From Apis mellifera (taxonomy: Eukaryota > Arthropoda > Insecta > Hymenoptera > Apidae): a DNA stretch of 64,000 nucleotides. The first letter of the stretch is position 1. Each line of letters starts with the position of its first letter. Below are positions 1 through 14,500 of the stretch, piece by piece. The notes beneath the pieces are model-generated. The model was given only the letters and a program-made list of their open reading frames with translations, had not been told where the DNA came from and did not search any database. The position numbers and the translations under genes were made by a program. The stretch covers positions 12,600,729-12,664,728 of the forward strand of contig NC_037645.1 of the NCBI RefSeq assembly GCF_003254395.2. Reading direction: 5' to 3'.

Positions 1-379
1 AAAATATCATCATGGTTTCTGTATTGAAAATTTTTTTTCTTGCCTACAATAATCTTCGTGTCAATTATTTATCTACACAAAAAAAATTCAATCTCTAAAA
101 TAAAGATAAAAATTGTACAAGATTAAAATGATCGCATTAAAATAATAATACAATAACCTAACCTATTTTAAAAATTCATAATACGAATTAATAATAATTC
201 TAATGATCAATTAAACGAATAAATAGGAGAATAAATTATTCCTGAAAGAATTATTAATTATATCTAATAATATTCAACAAATAATTGAACAAACAAATAA
301 TTGTATATTAATGAAATATTATATAAAAAATAAAACAATAATCATTAAATAAATATTACGAAATAGATAGTTCTTACAC

Positions 380-540
380 CTGAAGTAAGTGTTTAACCGT
401 CTCGATTCAACAACGAAATGACACGCGAGCGATTTCGATGTCGAATTCCAAATTGGAAGGAGAGGGGAGATACATGCTCGACGAAAAGTGTTGAACGTGA
501 CACGAACGCGAATCATCAATTTCCCGGAAAGGCTGTGTTA
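380..540 (-). other. Possible 5' non-coding exon or promoter of a gene beyond the left edge
   Basis: This short CpG-rich island contrasts with the AT-rich surroundings. Read on the minus strand it ends with CTTCAG followed by GTGTAAG (donor-like, bases 374-379), so it could be a 5' UTR exon of a gene lying to the left. A 66-codon open frame across it has no recognisable protein features and I do not call it coding. Composition plus one splice-like site is all that supports this. Confidence 0.18.
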
Positions 541-1627
541 TAAGAAATGTTTTCACGCTTTGGGGCTTCGAACGTAAAATCAAAACAAATACAGAAATAA
601 CAATACACGAGTTGAACGTACGGATGACGCATTTAGAAAATAAATATGTATATATATAAGAATATGTGTGAAATATATATATGTGAATTGATTGTATTAT
701 ATATGTAAAAAGAAAAATGAAGGAAATTTATAATAATTATATTTTTGTAAAAAAAAATAAAACTTGCCACATGTGCATGAAAATTGTCGAATTATTTTTA
801 TTTATCATAGTATGTAAGAACTGTATACACTTTCAAAAATCATTCCGCTTTCGAATCAAGTTTTTATAATCTGCACAAAAAGACGTTTTAAATTCTGAAA
901 CAATAATGATTAAATAAACTCGTATTGATTAAACAAGGCTTAATAATCTATAATTAAGCTCAATAACTGGTAATAAAATATCGAATCGATACAAATTTTA
1001 TATAATTACTCACTTTTGCCGGTAAAACGTAACTTGTCATGATTTTCAACAATAGATTAACACCATGCGCACCATGATGCGCACTGCATTCGTTTTGTCA
1101 CTAAGTCTTAGCGATTTTTTGATTGGCTGAAAAGTTATTATTTATTTCATGCAAAAATTAAAGTACAATATTTATATTTTAATCATAAATTTCTATACTT
1201 TAAAGTTTATACTGACTAAAAATATAATAAGAATAAATTATTATAATTAATTTAATTTAAAGATTATCCAGATTAAGAAATTAAAACATAAAATTGAACG
1301 TTTAAAATAAAAAAAATTATCAAATTTAAAAAAAATTTATCAAAGTAATATATTCAAAGCATAAAAAAAAAATATACAAACGTACATATATATATATTAG
1401 TTTCATTATTTTTAAAGATCGATCAAAATTTATAATTGTAAAATAAGTTAGTAAATTAAGGAAGGATTTTTTTTTTAATTCGATTTGGCATTTTCAAAAT
1501 AAAATTCTAAACATTTAATAAATTATAAAATAAATTTCAACCTATGCATCTGTCGATGGTAATTAAAATTGAAAACATAATGTAATTCTTTTTCGATATT
1601 AAAATAATATATAAACTTACTAGATTC

Positions 1628-1630
<3 letters not shown>

Positions 1631-1676
<46 letters not shown>
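1631..1676. repeat. (AT)23 microsatellite
   Basis: Uninterrupted AT dinucleotide array of 46 bases, in non-coding DNA upstream of the PIGX-like gene. The poly-Ile/Tyr open frames read through it on the minus strand are artefacts of the repeat. Confidence 0.95.
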
Positions 1677-1679
<3 letters not shown>

Positions 1680-1865
1680 ATAAGTTGTACTCGAATATTG
1701 AAATTATGATTTCTAAAATTTGATATATAAATCTTAAAAATGAATATAAAAATATTCGTATAACGTTCAAAAAGTTGCATATCAGTGACATCTACCAATT
1801 TTTTATAAAAGTAAAATGTATTATCTTGAAATGCGATTATCTCAATTATATATTATATTTAAAAA

Positions 1866-3186
1866 ATGACATTAAATTGTGCCAAACGATATTTTATACA
1901 AATTATTTTATTTTACACACTAATTTTATTGGTAAATTGCGATGAATTAGAAGCTCGTATTTCGTTAAATGTAGAAGGAACAGGATTTCATAGGTTATGT
2001 ATATCAAAATACATATGTATACATATATAGTAAGAATCTCTATTATTCAAATTGATAAATAATTTATAACAATCATTAATGTGAGAATTTAAGAATATAA
2101 TTAATTTCTGTATATAATATCTATTAATGTTTAATTATTAAATTATTAAATTTATAATTTTCATATATTATCATATTTAAACGAAAAAATTTAAAAATTT
2201 TAATTATTAATTACGTTTATATAAATATATTTTATCATAAATAAAAGTATATTTGATACATAAAATTTACATATTAATAGAAAGTATATATTTAGAAGAT
2301 ATAGATTTAAATATCAATAATTTATAAAAATTTGTTAAATATTTTACTTTATTTTTAACAAAAAATTTCATTTACAGATATTTAATATATCAAATATATA
2401 TCGATCAATTCATAGAGGATTGTTACATCACTCTTTATTTGCAACTTCCATCTGCTTTATACGTTGATGTTAATGAATTAAATCATTTAAGAAGACTTGA
2501 AATTGTAAGTAGAATAATTTAAAATATTATTACAATATATATATTAAATTATTTTGATTCAATGCAAGTTTTATATCTTATATTATTATCTTTTTTAATA
2601 AGCATAAAATATTTTTTATATTTCTTATATTCAACCATTTTAGAGCACAGCATGTTCTAGTGGAGAAACCAATGTCGAGTTATTCACTGAAAAAGCACAA
2701 ATACAAAATATAAGTATTTGTTCACGTTTAACCAACGTAGAAAGTATCTTAAAACTCCCAGTACATCAACGTTATCGATATGCTAGTATAAATGATAAAT
2801 ACATAAATATTAGCATACCAGATCCAAAGTTGTTATTGGGCTGTAGAAAAAGACTCAAAGAATACAGAATTTCTAAAATTGATTTATGTTCTCCATGCGT
2901 AGATATTGTACCTAAATGGAGAGAGATTCCATACGTGATGCTAAATAATAAAGTATGTAAAGATATCAAAAATATATTTTATTTATGTAACTTTATAAAT
3001 AGAAATTTGTTGAAATTTTTAATCTTTTTACAGGATATGGAAAATGAATGGACAATTCCGATTGGTGAAACAACCATGTTACCTCTGGTAACTTATACAA
3101 CATTGTTATTAACAATATTATGTACAATATTCCTTATACATACAATTTGGAAATCTATGCCTAGACAACATCTTAAAAAAGAATAA
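1866..3186 (+). CDS. PIGX: PIG-X-like subunit of GPI mannosyltransferase I (GPI-anchor synthesis, ER)
   Basis: Four exons, 1866-1993, 2378-2504, 2644-2952 and 3034-3186, join in frame to 238 aa (human PIG-X is about 250). PIG-X is the ER-membrane partner that stabilises PIG-M, which adds the first mannose to the GPI precursor. The sequence shows a hydrophobic N-terminal signal segment (about residues 9-24) and a lumenal beta-rich body. Near the middle is LPVHQRYRYAS, matching the family's P-x-H-x-R-Y signature. Conserved cysteines (CSPC) follow. One C-terminal membrane span (TLLLTILCTIFLIHTIW) ends in a short lysine-rich tail, as in type I topology. Exon 1 uses a weak donor (AG|GTTATG), but the phase (R-Y across the junction) is right. 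The gene is tail-to-tail with the SLC17 gene at 3548. Family call is from remembered motifs, not a search. Confidence 0.85.
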
Positions 3187-3547
3187 CATATCTTAATTAA
3201 ATAAGTTGATGTATTACGTTCATTTGTACTTTTATAGTAACAAATTTTTCTAAATTTGCATAAATACGTTCATACGTATTGTTCTTTAATTTAATAAATA
3301 TTAAATATGATATTTATATATAACATAAATATTTATATACAATGCACATTTAAAAATCATGCATTTACAAATAAAATAATGATACATTTTTCGTATGTAT
3401 TCACAAATAAAATAATGAAAATGATGATATTGAATTGTTCGATCACAGCATTTATAATACATTTTATTAGTAGTTATGATAAATATTTATACTGTCCAGC
3501 ATCGTGATAACATCGTCACGATTCTTTTTCTATAAAAAACCATCTTT
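3187..3547. other. Tail-to-tail 3' flank between PIGX and SLC17 copy 1
   Basis: This 361-base AT-rich gap presumably holds both 3' UTRs. AATAAA-like hexamers occur near 3292-3298 on the + strand. Nothing else is recognisable; a short open frame at 3307-3507 has no family resemblance. Confidence 0.5.
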
Positions 3548-6500
3548 TCAATATTCTTTGGTTTTTTGTACATTTCCATTCTCCACCGATGATTCGTTCG
3601 TAGAATTCATAGCGATATCTTTGTCTTTTTTTACAGGATCATTCCATGCTTGAATTTTACTTGTACCAAACATGATAAAAATTAAATTTCCAACGAAATA
3701 TATTAAACTTGTTAAAAAGAATACATTTCTCCATTCTTCAACATCAGTCTGAAAATTTAAAAATAATAAAAATATATATACATTTTATATTTTCACATTT
3801 ATTATTTCGAATAATTATATTATTCAATTCTAACGTATTATATTACTCGTCAATATCGAGATACAATTCGCGTAACGTGTTTCTTTTTTCATTTGTTGTG
3901 TAAACAATATGTATTATTCGAGAAATCAATGTTGAAAACATATCGTTTTATCAAATTTTCATATAATTTAGATAAACGAATAATAAGACGTAAATTTTTT
4001 TCGATAATAATAAATAATATATTACACATACCTTGTCATGAACGATAACACCGACGATTAATGGAGCCAAAATACTACAAATATTCGCTACGGTATTTAT
4101 GATACCCATCAATGGTCCGGCAAAATTTGGACTAAGATCCATATGATTGACGTTGTGTCCACAATAAATAGCAACATTGCTAGTAACGGCAATTACCAAA
4201 ATTGCCACTGCTATTTCAGAGTGTTCTTTGTCAACATATCCAAGACCTATTAATGCGATCGCTGGTACCCATTCACCGAACGTGTTACAAATCTTTCTCG
4301 ATGCTTGAACAGTGAGGATATTTCGCTTGATAAGTAGATCCGAAATAAAGCTAATCGGGAAACTAAATAGCCAGGCTGTGAAGTATGGTAGTGCGCTCAT
4401 AAGACCGTTCTAAAACACGATAAACACGATACGAATTATAATTCGAAGATTTATAATATAAATTTTTATTCGTGTTTCATGATCCTTAATTATTATCAAT
4501 AAAGCGAAAGATGTATAATTTAATTATGTATAGGAACGAGTCACAACGATAAATTTAAATTAAAAATTATACGCATATATATATATATATATATATCGAA
4601 CAATTCTTTTACTTACTTCTTTAATGTTAACCTTAAACACAGCTTGAAAATACGATGGGATTTTCGTTAAAAGCATCCAGAAACCCCAAGTGTGAGCAGA
4701 TTGAGTAACCATTAATGCCCACATTGGACGACTACTAAGTATTTTGATCCAAGGAGTCGATAATTTCTGTAAAAAATATGTATATATATATATTATTAAA
4801 TGTATATGCGATGATATATTTTTTGAATATATTAAATATTCTTACTTCTTCCGTTTCAATCATTCCAAGACTACTCTCGATATATTGTTTTTCATCTTGA
4901 GGTATATTTGGATGTTCGGCCGGTGACTCGTAACCGATGAAGAAGAACAAAAGACTGGAAAGGATAGTTATGCTGCCCCAAACGTAAAAACAACTGGGCC
5001 ATCCCCAAGGAGAAGCAGCCAATAGACCCGTACTCAGTAAACAAGTTACATTTCCGATCCAACCTCCGGCATACACGAATGTCGCTGTAAATAATAGTAA
5101 AATATACAATAAAATTTAACCAAACAAAAATTATTATTTTATTTTTTAATTATTATTTTATTTCTTCCATTTCAACCAAAATGAAATAGATTCGATCCAA
5201 TAAATAATCCAATATCAAAAATGACAAAAATTGTAAGAATTGTAAATATTTATTTATTTTCGAATTGAAAGATCAATAATAACAATAATAATTAAAATAC
5301 ATATTCCATACTCACATATTCTTCCTCTTTCTTCCATAGGCGCCCATTTTGAGAGCAACGCGTGAAGGCATGGAAGAACGGTGCCTTGAAATATACCGGC
5401 GATCACTCTGGTAACGCAGAACGCTTCCCATCCCGCGTTTTCGGCAAGCACGGGAATTAAGAGCGTTACGAAACCGCACGCGAATTGTGCCAGTGAGAAA
5501 AGTTTATGAGCTCCCCAACGTTGCGCCACTATGCTGCCAATGATTTGCGTGCACACATATCCCCAAAAAAAGGAACTTTGAATCACATCCTTGATCTTTT
5601 CGTCCCATGAAAATTGCTAGAAACATAAAGAAATAATCTAAAGTTGGGAAAAATAATTTTCAAAGATAAAAGATAAAAATTTACTTTTCATCGATCGTAC
5701 AATTTATTTCGTTTAAACAAATCTATTCATAATTGATAAAGTGATCGAGATGAAAAATAATAAGTGTTGAGTTATTACAAATATAGTTTCATTTACGAAT
5801 TAATTTTTTTACGTTGGTACGACAGTAGATTAAAACATATACGCATACATCTAGTAGTACGGATACGTGATAGATACGTACAGTGAAAAAAAGATCACTT
5901 TCGATACCGTAAGCATCGTTTTCAAGAAGAAATTTATCGAGCACGAAAATGAGGATCGCGTTCGTACGCATTTGCAAATATATTTTACATTAGAAACAAG
6001 AAGAGATGGGTGTTAAAAATAGTCTTATCGATCGATGATGCATTTTAAGATTTTTTGTTATTATTTAAGACGCGATAAAAAATGATGCATTTAAATAGAT
6101 ATATATCGAAAAAGATCCATATTAAAACCATACGTGAAGTAAAACCGCACGTGATATACATTATGCAACTATTCTGGAATAATTAACTAATGAACAACGA
6201 ATACAAATGATAAGCAGATTCAAAGATAATCATACTGGAAAAGCAGGATTTGCAGTGGAAGCATTGGTCATAGCTTCTAGCGTCACCGATGTGGTCACCC
6301 TAATGGCATAGCAACAGAAGAAACCCAAAGCCATCAAAATGCCCTGCGTGTGTCTACATCCGTACGATGCTGTAAATTACAAATTAAGACGTTTATTAAT
6401 GCAGATATTATAAAATTAATTAGAAAATCGTTTATTCCCTTGTAAATGTATGTAAGTAAAAGTAGAAATATGTAATGATATTTGTAATGTTTTATCAAAA

Positions 6501-8861
6501 AACAAACGATACACAACGTACATATTGCCACGATTAATCATCGTTTATTCTCGTTGAACCAAGGATGATTAAGATTAACGAGAAAACAAGATTACATGCA
6601 TAAGATTTGTGAATTAGAAGCATTCCTAAAATTGAAGAAAACTATATCTTTCGAACTTTTTTTTTCTTCTCGATTTTTTTCACCGGTTCCTAACCTTCGT
6701 AATCGTAATCGATTAAATTACACTTAAACACTTTTATCACGAGTTCAACGTTTAAAATAATCTATGTACATCTATTTTTGTACACTCGTTGTTCAAAAAA
6801 AAAAAAAGTTTACGCGATGAAAATACGAGTAAATATTTCGTTCAAATTTTATAATAAATATCAAAATAACACGAATAAATATAATTACGGCGATTATCGC
6901 CATAGATTATTCTAATGGCTGGAACAAGATACAAATAAATCGGGGAAAAAAAATCATTCCAAGAAATTGATTCTAATCTTAAAGTAAATATACGATCGAC
7001 AAGATCGATTTTTATTTCAGACGCACGTCAACAAGAGAATTGAACGCATCGTTACTCGAATAATAAATACTTAGGAAACTGATAGGAATTTCTGCAGATC
7101 ATTCCCTTGTTACGAAAAAATTCTAATAATTCGTGATATAATATTTATATAATTGCAATTTAATCTGTTGTTTACTTATTATTCTTAGGCTCGAACAATG
7201 ATACGAGAAACAAATTTTTTTTCTCCCATTAACACTTTGTTAATAATGGTTAGTGATTAACCGTGCGAATTATGCGCGAGTATTAAATACGCGATATCTA
7301 CGTGTGTAAAGTATCTTTGTAAAAAAAAAATAAATAAATAAAAAACAACATCGTTCTACATAAGAACGCATTTGAGCAAAGATAATTACTGTATAAATCA
7401 CGATAAATGTCTTTGAAATATACTTTATAAAAATTTTAGAAAGTTATAGTCTCGAAGGATAAAACATTGAAAGTTTTTAAAGATATTCCGCTTGCACGTG
7501 CTTCTCACGCGGTCTATCATCACACGCGCGATTACACTTATTGAAATCACAACATTTCGATGTCGCAACATGATTCTTTTTTAAATTCTTTTCTATTTTT
7601 TTCTTTTTTCCTCCTATTTATTTCTCTCGTAAGAAATAAAAAAACAAATAGAATGAGTTAGCGAAAAATACATATTTTATCTGAGAAAAAGATATCATCT
7701 CTCTTTCAACAACAATTTTTCATTAAATCTTTGATTGATCGAAATTTATTTACGAATTTCTTCGAAATTCTTCGTTCGAATTATTATAACATAGATATCG
7801 GATACAAAGTTATTACATTCTTCCGTTTAAAAATTATTTGTATTAATCGATACACAATTTAATATATCGTATCTAACTGATACTGATGTTGCATGTTTTA
7901 AACCGTGATTTATATCTGTCGGTAGCTCATTCGATAATGTTATCGTTTCGATCGAATCGTTTTGAAAAAATGATGATACAAGCCTCGAAGCCTCGAAACA
8001 CTCGAAACGAGACGGCGTTGCATTATTATATTTCTCGCGCAACGCCGGCAAATCTCCCGGACAATGCGGAGGGAATGCGGACGGGTATTCGCTCATTCCA
8101 CATTTCTAGGACATCGCGAGAAATCTGACATTGACGAGCATGTTGCCGTCATGTCTTGGAATTCGTAACGATTCGTCACGTATTTATGCCACGCACGTTG
8201 CACAAAACACACCAAGTGTTCTTAAACGTCCTCGTAATTAAACCAACATTTAATATCGGAATTTATAAATGATGATACAACGAAACGATATTGATTCTTG
8301 AATGAAGTGAAATCTCCCTTCGAAAAAAATATTTTGCGTAATGTCGAAAATTAATCGATGAAAAAAGACGAAATATATTTAAGAAATTATTATTATTAAA
8401 CGAACGTTCGAAATCGTACGAAAGGGATGGATAAGGTAATTGAGCGAGAGGAAACACGTGAGAAACGAGGGCAAACGTCACCGATCTTTGCACAAGCCGC
8501 GACATCAAATCAAATTTGTACTCGATCGATATAATCGTGATTTATCGATTTGATTTTCGCCCGGTTTTATCTCTCTAATAACGATCGTTCATATTATTAT
8601 CTGCTTGTACTTTCCATCTACGTAACAACGTTTCCAACAATTGTGTTGGTTTCCCAATTGCGTCCGAAAAATTATTTACGTACTCGACACGATAACTCGA
8701 TCGCGTGATATTTGTGTGAAACGAACGGATAAATAAAGAGATTGTACAAAAAACGTACCTTTAGGTTTAGAGACCGGTGTCTGTATCCGTTCCGAGATGG
8801 AGACGATCGACACCCTTTTCGTCATACGGGAAGTCATTATGTTTATTAAACAACCGAACAA
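3548..8861 (-). CDS. SLC17-family MFS transporter, copy 1 (anion/phosphate cotransporter-like)
   Basis: Seven exons on the minus strand: 8759-8861, 6236-6369, 5316-5616, 4846-5084, 4617-4766, 4032-4409 and 3548-3748. They join without phase conflict to 501 aa, the usual SLC17 length with about 12 membrane spans. Family marks are an Arg in TM1 (YAIRVTTSV), the SSFFWGY segment at TM2, LLSKWAPMEERGRIS in the central loop region, and NHMDLSPNFAG in the second half, the most diagnostic SLC17 motif. Members move organic anions, phosphate, sialic acid or glutamate across plasma, lysosomal or vesicle membranes; the substrate here cannot be read from sequence. The start at 8861 gives MFGCLINI; an alternative Met is at 8837. 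The C-terminus is polar (about 40 residues) with N-glycosylation-like NST/NES triplets but is probably cytoplasmic. Copy 2 lies immediately upstream (11566-19094). Confidence 0.88.
6370..8758 (-). other. Long first intron of SLC17 copy 1
   Basis: This 2.4-kb intron separates the short N-terminal exon from the first membrane-span exon. A CpG-rich patch at about 7830-8200 is open in both strands for 80-90 codons but shows no family features. It may be an internal promoter or enhancer, or simply CpG-rich background. Nothing else was recognised. Confidence 0.5.
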
Positions 8862-9069
8862 GTGTGCACGAGTTAGGTCAGGTAGTTGTCGTCACAAAGC
8901 AACAAAGTAAATCGCAAAAAAGACACTACGATCCTTCGATCGATCGATCGTGGTTTTATAGTCCATCACCGAAAAGAGTTTCTCCCACTCTTATTTTTCA
9001 ACTTGCACGTTCTGCATGCGTATACACAGACAATAGTATATTATCACGTTTCTCCCTTATCTAATTTGA

Positions 9070-9126
<57 letters not shown>

Positions 9127-11565
9127 ATATATGTATGTATGTATATATATATATATATATATAGATATTTCAAAACATTATTACATTATTATAATAGCTA
9201 GAAAATATCTAACGAAAAGGAACGAATGTTACGAGGAAGAAGAATGTATGGAGAGATTTGATGGATCGAAGATAGAATGATAGAACGGTATCGGCAAAGC
9301 AAACGTATACGATACGAGAGCCAATATTCTTGATTACGCATTACGTTTGACTAAGCACTTTTCGCTACTTTTTCCTTTGCGACGCGCGATATGTCGATAT
9401 TTCGAGTCAATTTTAATTTAATCCGCGTCTCGATGATATATATATATATATATACGCGATTCGAATCGCGAGAGGATATCGATTTTTCTCAAACCGTTTC
9501 GTTACGTTTCACGAATCCGACTAAAATCCCTCCCTATCCTCGTTACAAGTTTTATTCCACTTCATTCCTATAATTATTATCTTACCAATAATTGTTTATC
9601 GCGAACAAGTGCAATGAACCGTTCGAATGTAACCGTTCTTTCGCGATATAAATAAATGGAAACAATGTGTTTATTCATCGGAATGGGGATGTGATAAAAT
9701 AAAAAAAAATCGAGGTGTTAAAAAACGAACGACAAAATTTTCTATCGCGAATATATCTATAATGGTGTATAAAATATACGAATCTTTATTTTTTTTTAGA
9801 AGATATATATATATGTACATCGATTCGAATCGTATTAATATCAAGCGTAAAAATTGCAGAAATTCTCGCACATGTATCAAATTGTAAATATCATTACTCT
9901 ATACATACATAGAATATAGAACGTATATAGGATAAAACTGTCGGTATAACGTGCGTGATCCATCATCTGATCGATCTGATGGATATTCCGAGATGGGTAC
10001 ACAGTACCTATATTAAATGATATTAAATGAAAATTGAACGAATCTAGTCGTTATATAGTGCATATATATGTTTATATATATATATATATACGTATTTATT
10101 TATACGCCAAGAAGAAAACTAAAAAATCGCTGGAACATTAAATTGTAAGGTTATAATCGCATTTGCACGTGTCGATCGCATCGGAATGAATGATATTTTG
10201 AACAATATTGACAATTACGATAAAATCGATAAAAAATCGATCGTATCTCGATAATTATTATCGATTTTTCCCCAGATCCCGTGATGTAATAATTTTTGAT
10301 TAAGAATTCGTATCGTACGATCAAATGTCACGTGTTACAACGAAAAAGCTCGAAGAGTTTGTGCATCTCGTTAAAATTCCCCTTTACGTCAAAAAACTTT
10401 CGAATCGAAATATTTTTCCATACATCAATAATAAGTTGATGACAAAATAAAGTCAAAATATCATTCTAATATTCTAATATGAGTGCAACGAGTATCGTAT
10501 CGATATATTATAATCGTATATTACAATCATACTTATTTATGAGACGTTCTTGTTTTTTTTCTCCTATCCTTATATTTATTCCTCACACATCGAACAGAAA
10601 ATATAAGAAAATAGTCGTTTTTACGCACAAGTCACAATTCACAACGAACAATATCACTATACGTTGCGTAAAAGTTTATTTATAAAATTTTATAAATTTT
10701 ATAAATCAACTTTTTCTTTTATCAAATTGTAATATATATTGTAAACATTTAACAATAAGAGATAAAAAGAATTCTTTTTATTCTCGCAATTTTTTTTTTA
10801 ACAATCTACGTTAAACATTGCTTTATTGAATTATTCGATATTATAAATGTATTACGATAAATCTTTTAAAAATTTAAACGTATTTAATTAATAATTAAAA
10901 TCTTCGTAATTCGATTATGTAAATTAACGTTAAAAAAAAATTGCGTATGATTTATCGTATCATTTAATGTTCGTTGCGATATAATGTATATACATATATA
11001 TATTACACAATTATTATTATAAATTAATATAAATTTTTACATATAGGAATAACTATATATAATATATATATAATAAATATATATTAGTAATATAAGTATC
11101 AGTATCTAAGTAGAAGAAAATGATATTTTATCGATATATTTACATCGAACGTGATAAAAGGATATTTTTATAAATGTTGCATCATGTAAATATTCATACA
11201 ATATAATTTTTGTTTCGTAAAAATATAAATTAGATTAAAATTGGTCATAAATTTCTGGTAAAATATCATCAGTTTACAAATAATTCTACAAATTCTTCTT
11301 TAAACTTTTGATTTAGATTAAATAAAATAATTTCCCTATTTTTGTTTTTCTGTTTACTTCAATTTCACTAACTTACACGATACCTATTATATATATATAT
11401 AAATTTATATCATTATATTATATAATTTATAAAATTTAATTAATTTTTGAGCAATGCGACTAGTTAACTTTTAAGTACGAAAATTTATCATCATATTGTA
11501 CTTATCGTTGGTATTCGATTAATTTGTTAATTTTTACACATACTCACACATATAACTTTAAATAT
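8862..11565. other. Spacer between the two SLC17 copies
   Basis: This 2.7-kb non-coding stretch should carry the promoter of SLC17 copy 1 (upstream of 8861) and the 3' end of copy 2. It contains a long imperfect (TA)n/TATG array (9075-9163) and smaller AT arrays near 9440 and 10075. The 9180-10400 part is CpG-rich. No exon was found on either strand. Confidence 0.5.
9075..9163. repeat. Compound (TA)n / (TATG)n microsatellite
   Basis: An almost pure TA array (about 9075-9120) continues through ATGTATGTATG repeats into a second TA array ending near 9163. It lies just upstream of SLC17 copy 1. Confidence 0.9.
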
Positions 11566-14500
11566 TCATACAACCGTTAATTCTTTGTCATTTCGTTTTT
11601 GAAGATTCGCAGTTTTTGGATTGTTCCATGGTTGAATCTCAGTGCTGCCGAAAATGATAAAAATTAAATTTCCTAGAAAATAAATTGCGGCGGACAAGTA
11701 AAACACTATGTTCCATTGGGTAACGTTTTTCTGTAAAAATATATATTACCGTTATATTAGTATATGTAAATATATTTAATTTGTTAATAACTAAATAAAA
11801 TCAATTATAATAATCGATTAATAATATACCTTTTGCGTTACAATGAGGCCGCAAACCATTGGTGCAATTATAGCGACCACGGACGCGATACAATTGGTGA
11901 TGGACATCATTCTACCGGCGAAATTCGGACTTAGATCGATGTGATTAATTTGAAATCCGCATAGAGAACCAGCGTTTAACCCTACAGCTATCACAAGAAT
12001 AATTACAGCCACTTTGTGATCCTGCACCGACATCGCTGCAAGACAAATCAACGCTATCGCTGGTCCCCAATGCGCGATCGTGTTGCAAAGTTTTCTAATT
12101 ATTCCTGCCGAGATACCCTTCTTTAAAGCATAATCGGCCAACCAGCATACCGGAAAACTTAAGATCCACATCACTAAATAGGGAAGCGCCGATATCATAC
12201 CATTCTGAAAAAAAAAAAAAAGAAAGATAAAAAGATGCATTAATGTATGTATAAAAAATTTGATACAATTTTCTTTTTTCTCTACATCATATTATCTGTA
12301 TCATCTTTATTCTATCAATCAAGTCGATTTCCAATTTTGAAATTTAATCCTGCATTACCCGATGTAGGTAACTTGTTAGACGTGCAGAGATTGCTCATCA
12401 GATTAATTACGAGTTAATAACATTATACGAGTATATATGAGTAATACGATTTATAAATACGATTAATCCTTATTTATAGATGTTAAGTATACGATAATGT
12501 CTTTATATACAAAAGTAATCCGATGTAAAAACTGTATATTTCTATATCGATAATTATCAAAATTGTGCGAAAGAAAATAATTATAATATAATTATTTTTT
12601 TTTTAAATTTTAAATTGTTCAATTTTATAAAAAAAAAAAATTCACATATCTTTGTTTTAAAGTAAATTTTTTCCACTCTTCTATTTTTCTAACTGATATA
12701 ATCTTTCTATTGTTCCAATTGATATAAAATATATAAAATATGATACATGGATAAGATAAGTAACGAATACGACGAATAAGCTATGACATTCACTTTTTTT
12801 CATCTCGTTTTTTCGATAAAATTATATTCGTTACATTCTACTATTAAAAACAATTTGATAAAAAAAAAAGTATTGAAATAATTTTCATATCATAAGAATA
12901 CAATCTTTTCGATGCTCGAGTGTTTAAATTTAATGAAATTAACGAAATTAATCAATGATAAAATAAATTTCTTACTTACATCTACCAAATTATATTCCAA
13001 AACATCATTCATATAAGTCGGTAATTCCGTGATAAGGGTCCAATAGCCCCAATTTTGTCCGCAATGCACAATTATTAGAGCCCACATCGGCACCGATGTG
13101 AAAATAGCTTTCCACGGTGTTTTCATCGCCTTTAATGACAAATCATAATCGAAACATAAAACGATAAATAATTATACAAAGTATAAACACGTATATTGTT
13201 ACATTATATTTTATAGACGATTTCTTTCTTTTTTTTCGATCATTGAAACGAAAGGTAAAAGAAATAAATTCTTACCGTTTCATTGCTCGGTTTTTCTTCC
13301 TCGCTACTTTTTAAACTGTTTTCGATATATCGCCTTTCTTTCTCCGATATTCGCGAATGCTTAGAAGGACTGTCCGAACCAAATACGAAGAATACAACGC
13401 CCCAAATCACGGCCAAAGCGCCAAATACGTAAAAAATAGATGGCCAGCCAGCACTCGATGATGCTAACAGTCCAGAAATTGGAAAACAAATCACTGTACC
13501 GAATTGTGCACCGGCGTAAGCAAGTGTTCCTAAAATTAAAAAAAAATATTAACACGTGTAATTGGATTATGATTCATAGTGTGTACAATCGGCGAATGTT
13601 TTAGCGAAATTTGATGCAACGCGAATAAATTCTAATTATTTTGATTATTCATCAAAATAACGTGTATTATCTTATTCTTCGTATAACCAATATTCCAATA
13701 TACAAACATTCGACAAATTCATTCATACTTTCTATATACATAATGTGTAAATAAAAATGATATTTATTCAATATCGATGTTATCTTAAAAATCTTAAAAA
13801 TTCACGGATTTTATAACATATTTCAATACATGTTGGAAAAACTTTCGAATACACGATATTCCTATACATCGATAGATAATTACTTTACGTGCGAAAAATA
13901 AGGAAAAAGAATATGGAATAAAATTTTATTGCTTAAACACTTGTTTCCGGGTAAATTTCGAAAGGAATATGCGTAAGCGACGGATTCTCGAGTTCAATTT
14001 TTTTTTTCTTTTGCTCGAAAATGAATAAGCCTCGAATGAAAAAAATTGCATTCCATATTTCCATTTTTCATTAATTTTTTTCACACAGTATCATCCACTA
14101 TCCGATCGTATCATCAAAACACGCGTGTATACATCCTATATCTTATATAAATACAAAGAAGGTTGATATTCAAAATTCAAATTCTCGACATGTACGGTAA
14201 ATTATAGATTTACCACACGTGTCGAAATAGAGGTTATGGAATCGCCGTTCATCCAAGGGTACGCGTATTCGATATTCAGGGATAATTCTTTATAGCTTCT
14301 TCCTCGCTTAATTCGAAGTACGAGTATGACATAATTGCGAAAGGAATAGTGGGGAGGAATAGGAAGGTCATAAAACCAAGTAAAGTTATGCTGTAAACTT
14401 AAGCGATACGATCGATTAGTGGAATAAAATTCAAGGTCGGAAAAAAATATATACTATATCACGTTAAAATCATACTTGTACGATGACTATGAACGAATCT

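Larger units (their letters stand above)
1..1865. other. Non-coding left flank, upstream of the PIGX-like gene
   Basis: No supported coding exon. Most of the stretch is A/T-rich with homopolymer runs. Around 380-620 it becomes CpG-rich. An (AT)n microsatellite lies at 1631-1676. An inverted CCAAT-type box (GATTGGCTG) sits near 1121-1129, about 740 bases before the PIGX start codon, and could belong to its promoter; this is a weak inference from one short motif. Confidence 0.5.

Noticed and set aside
1523..1798. Two overlapping open frames with poly-(Ile-Tyr)
   Set aside because: They run straight through the (AT)n microsatellite and have no other protein character.
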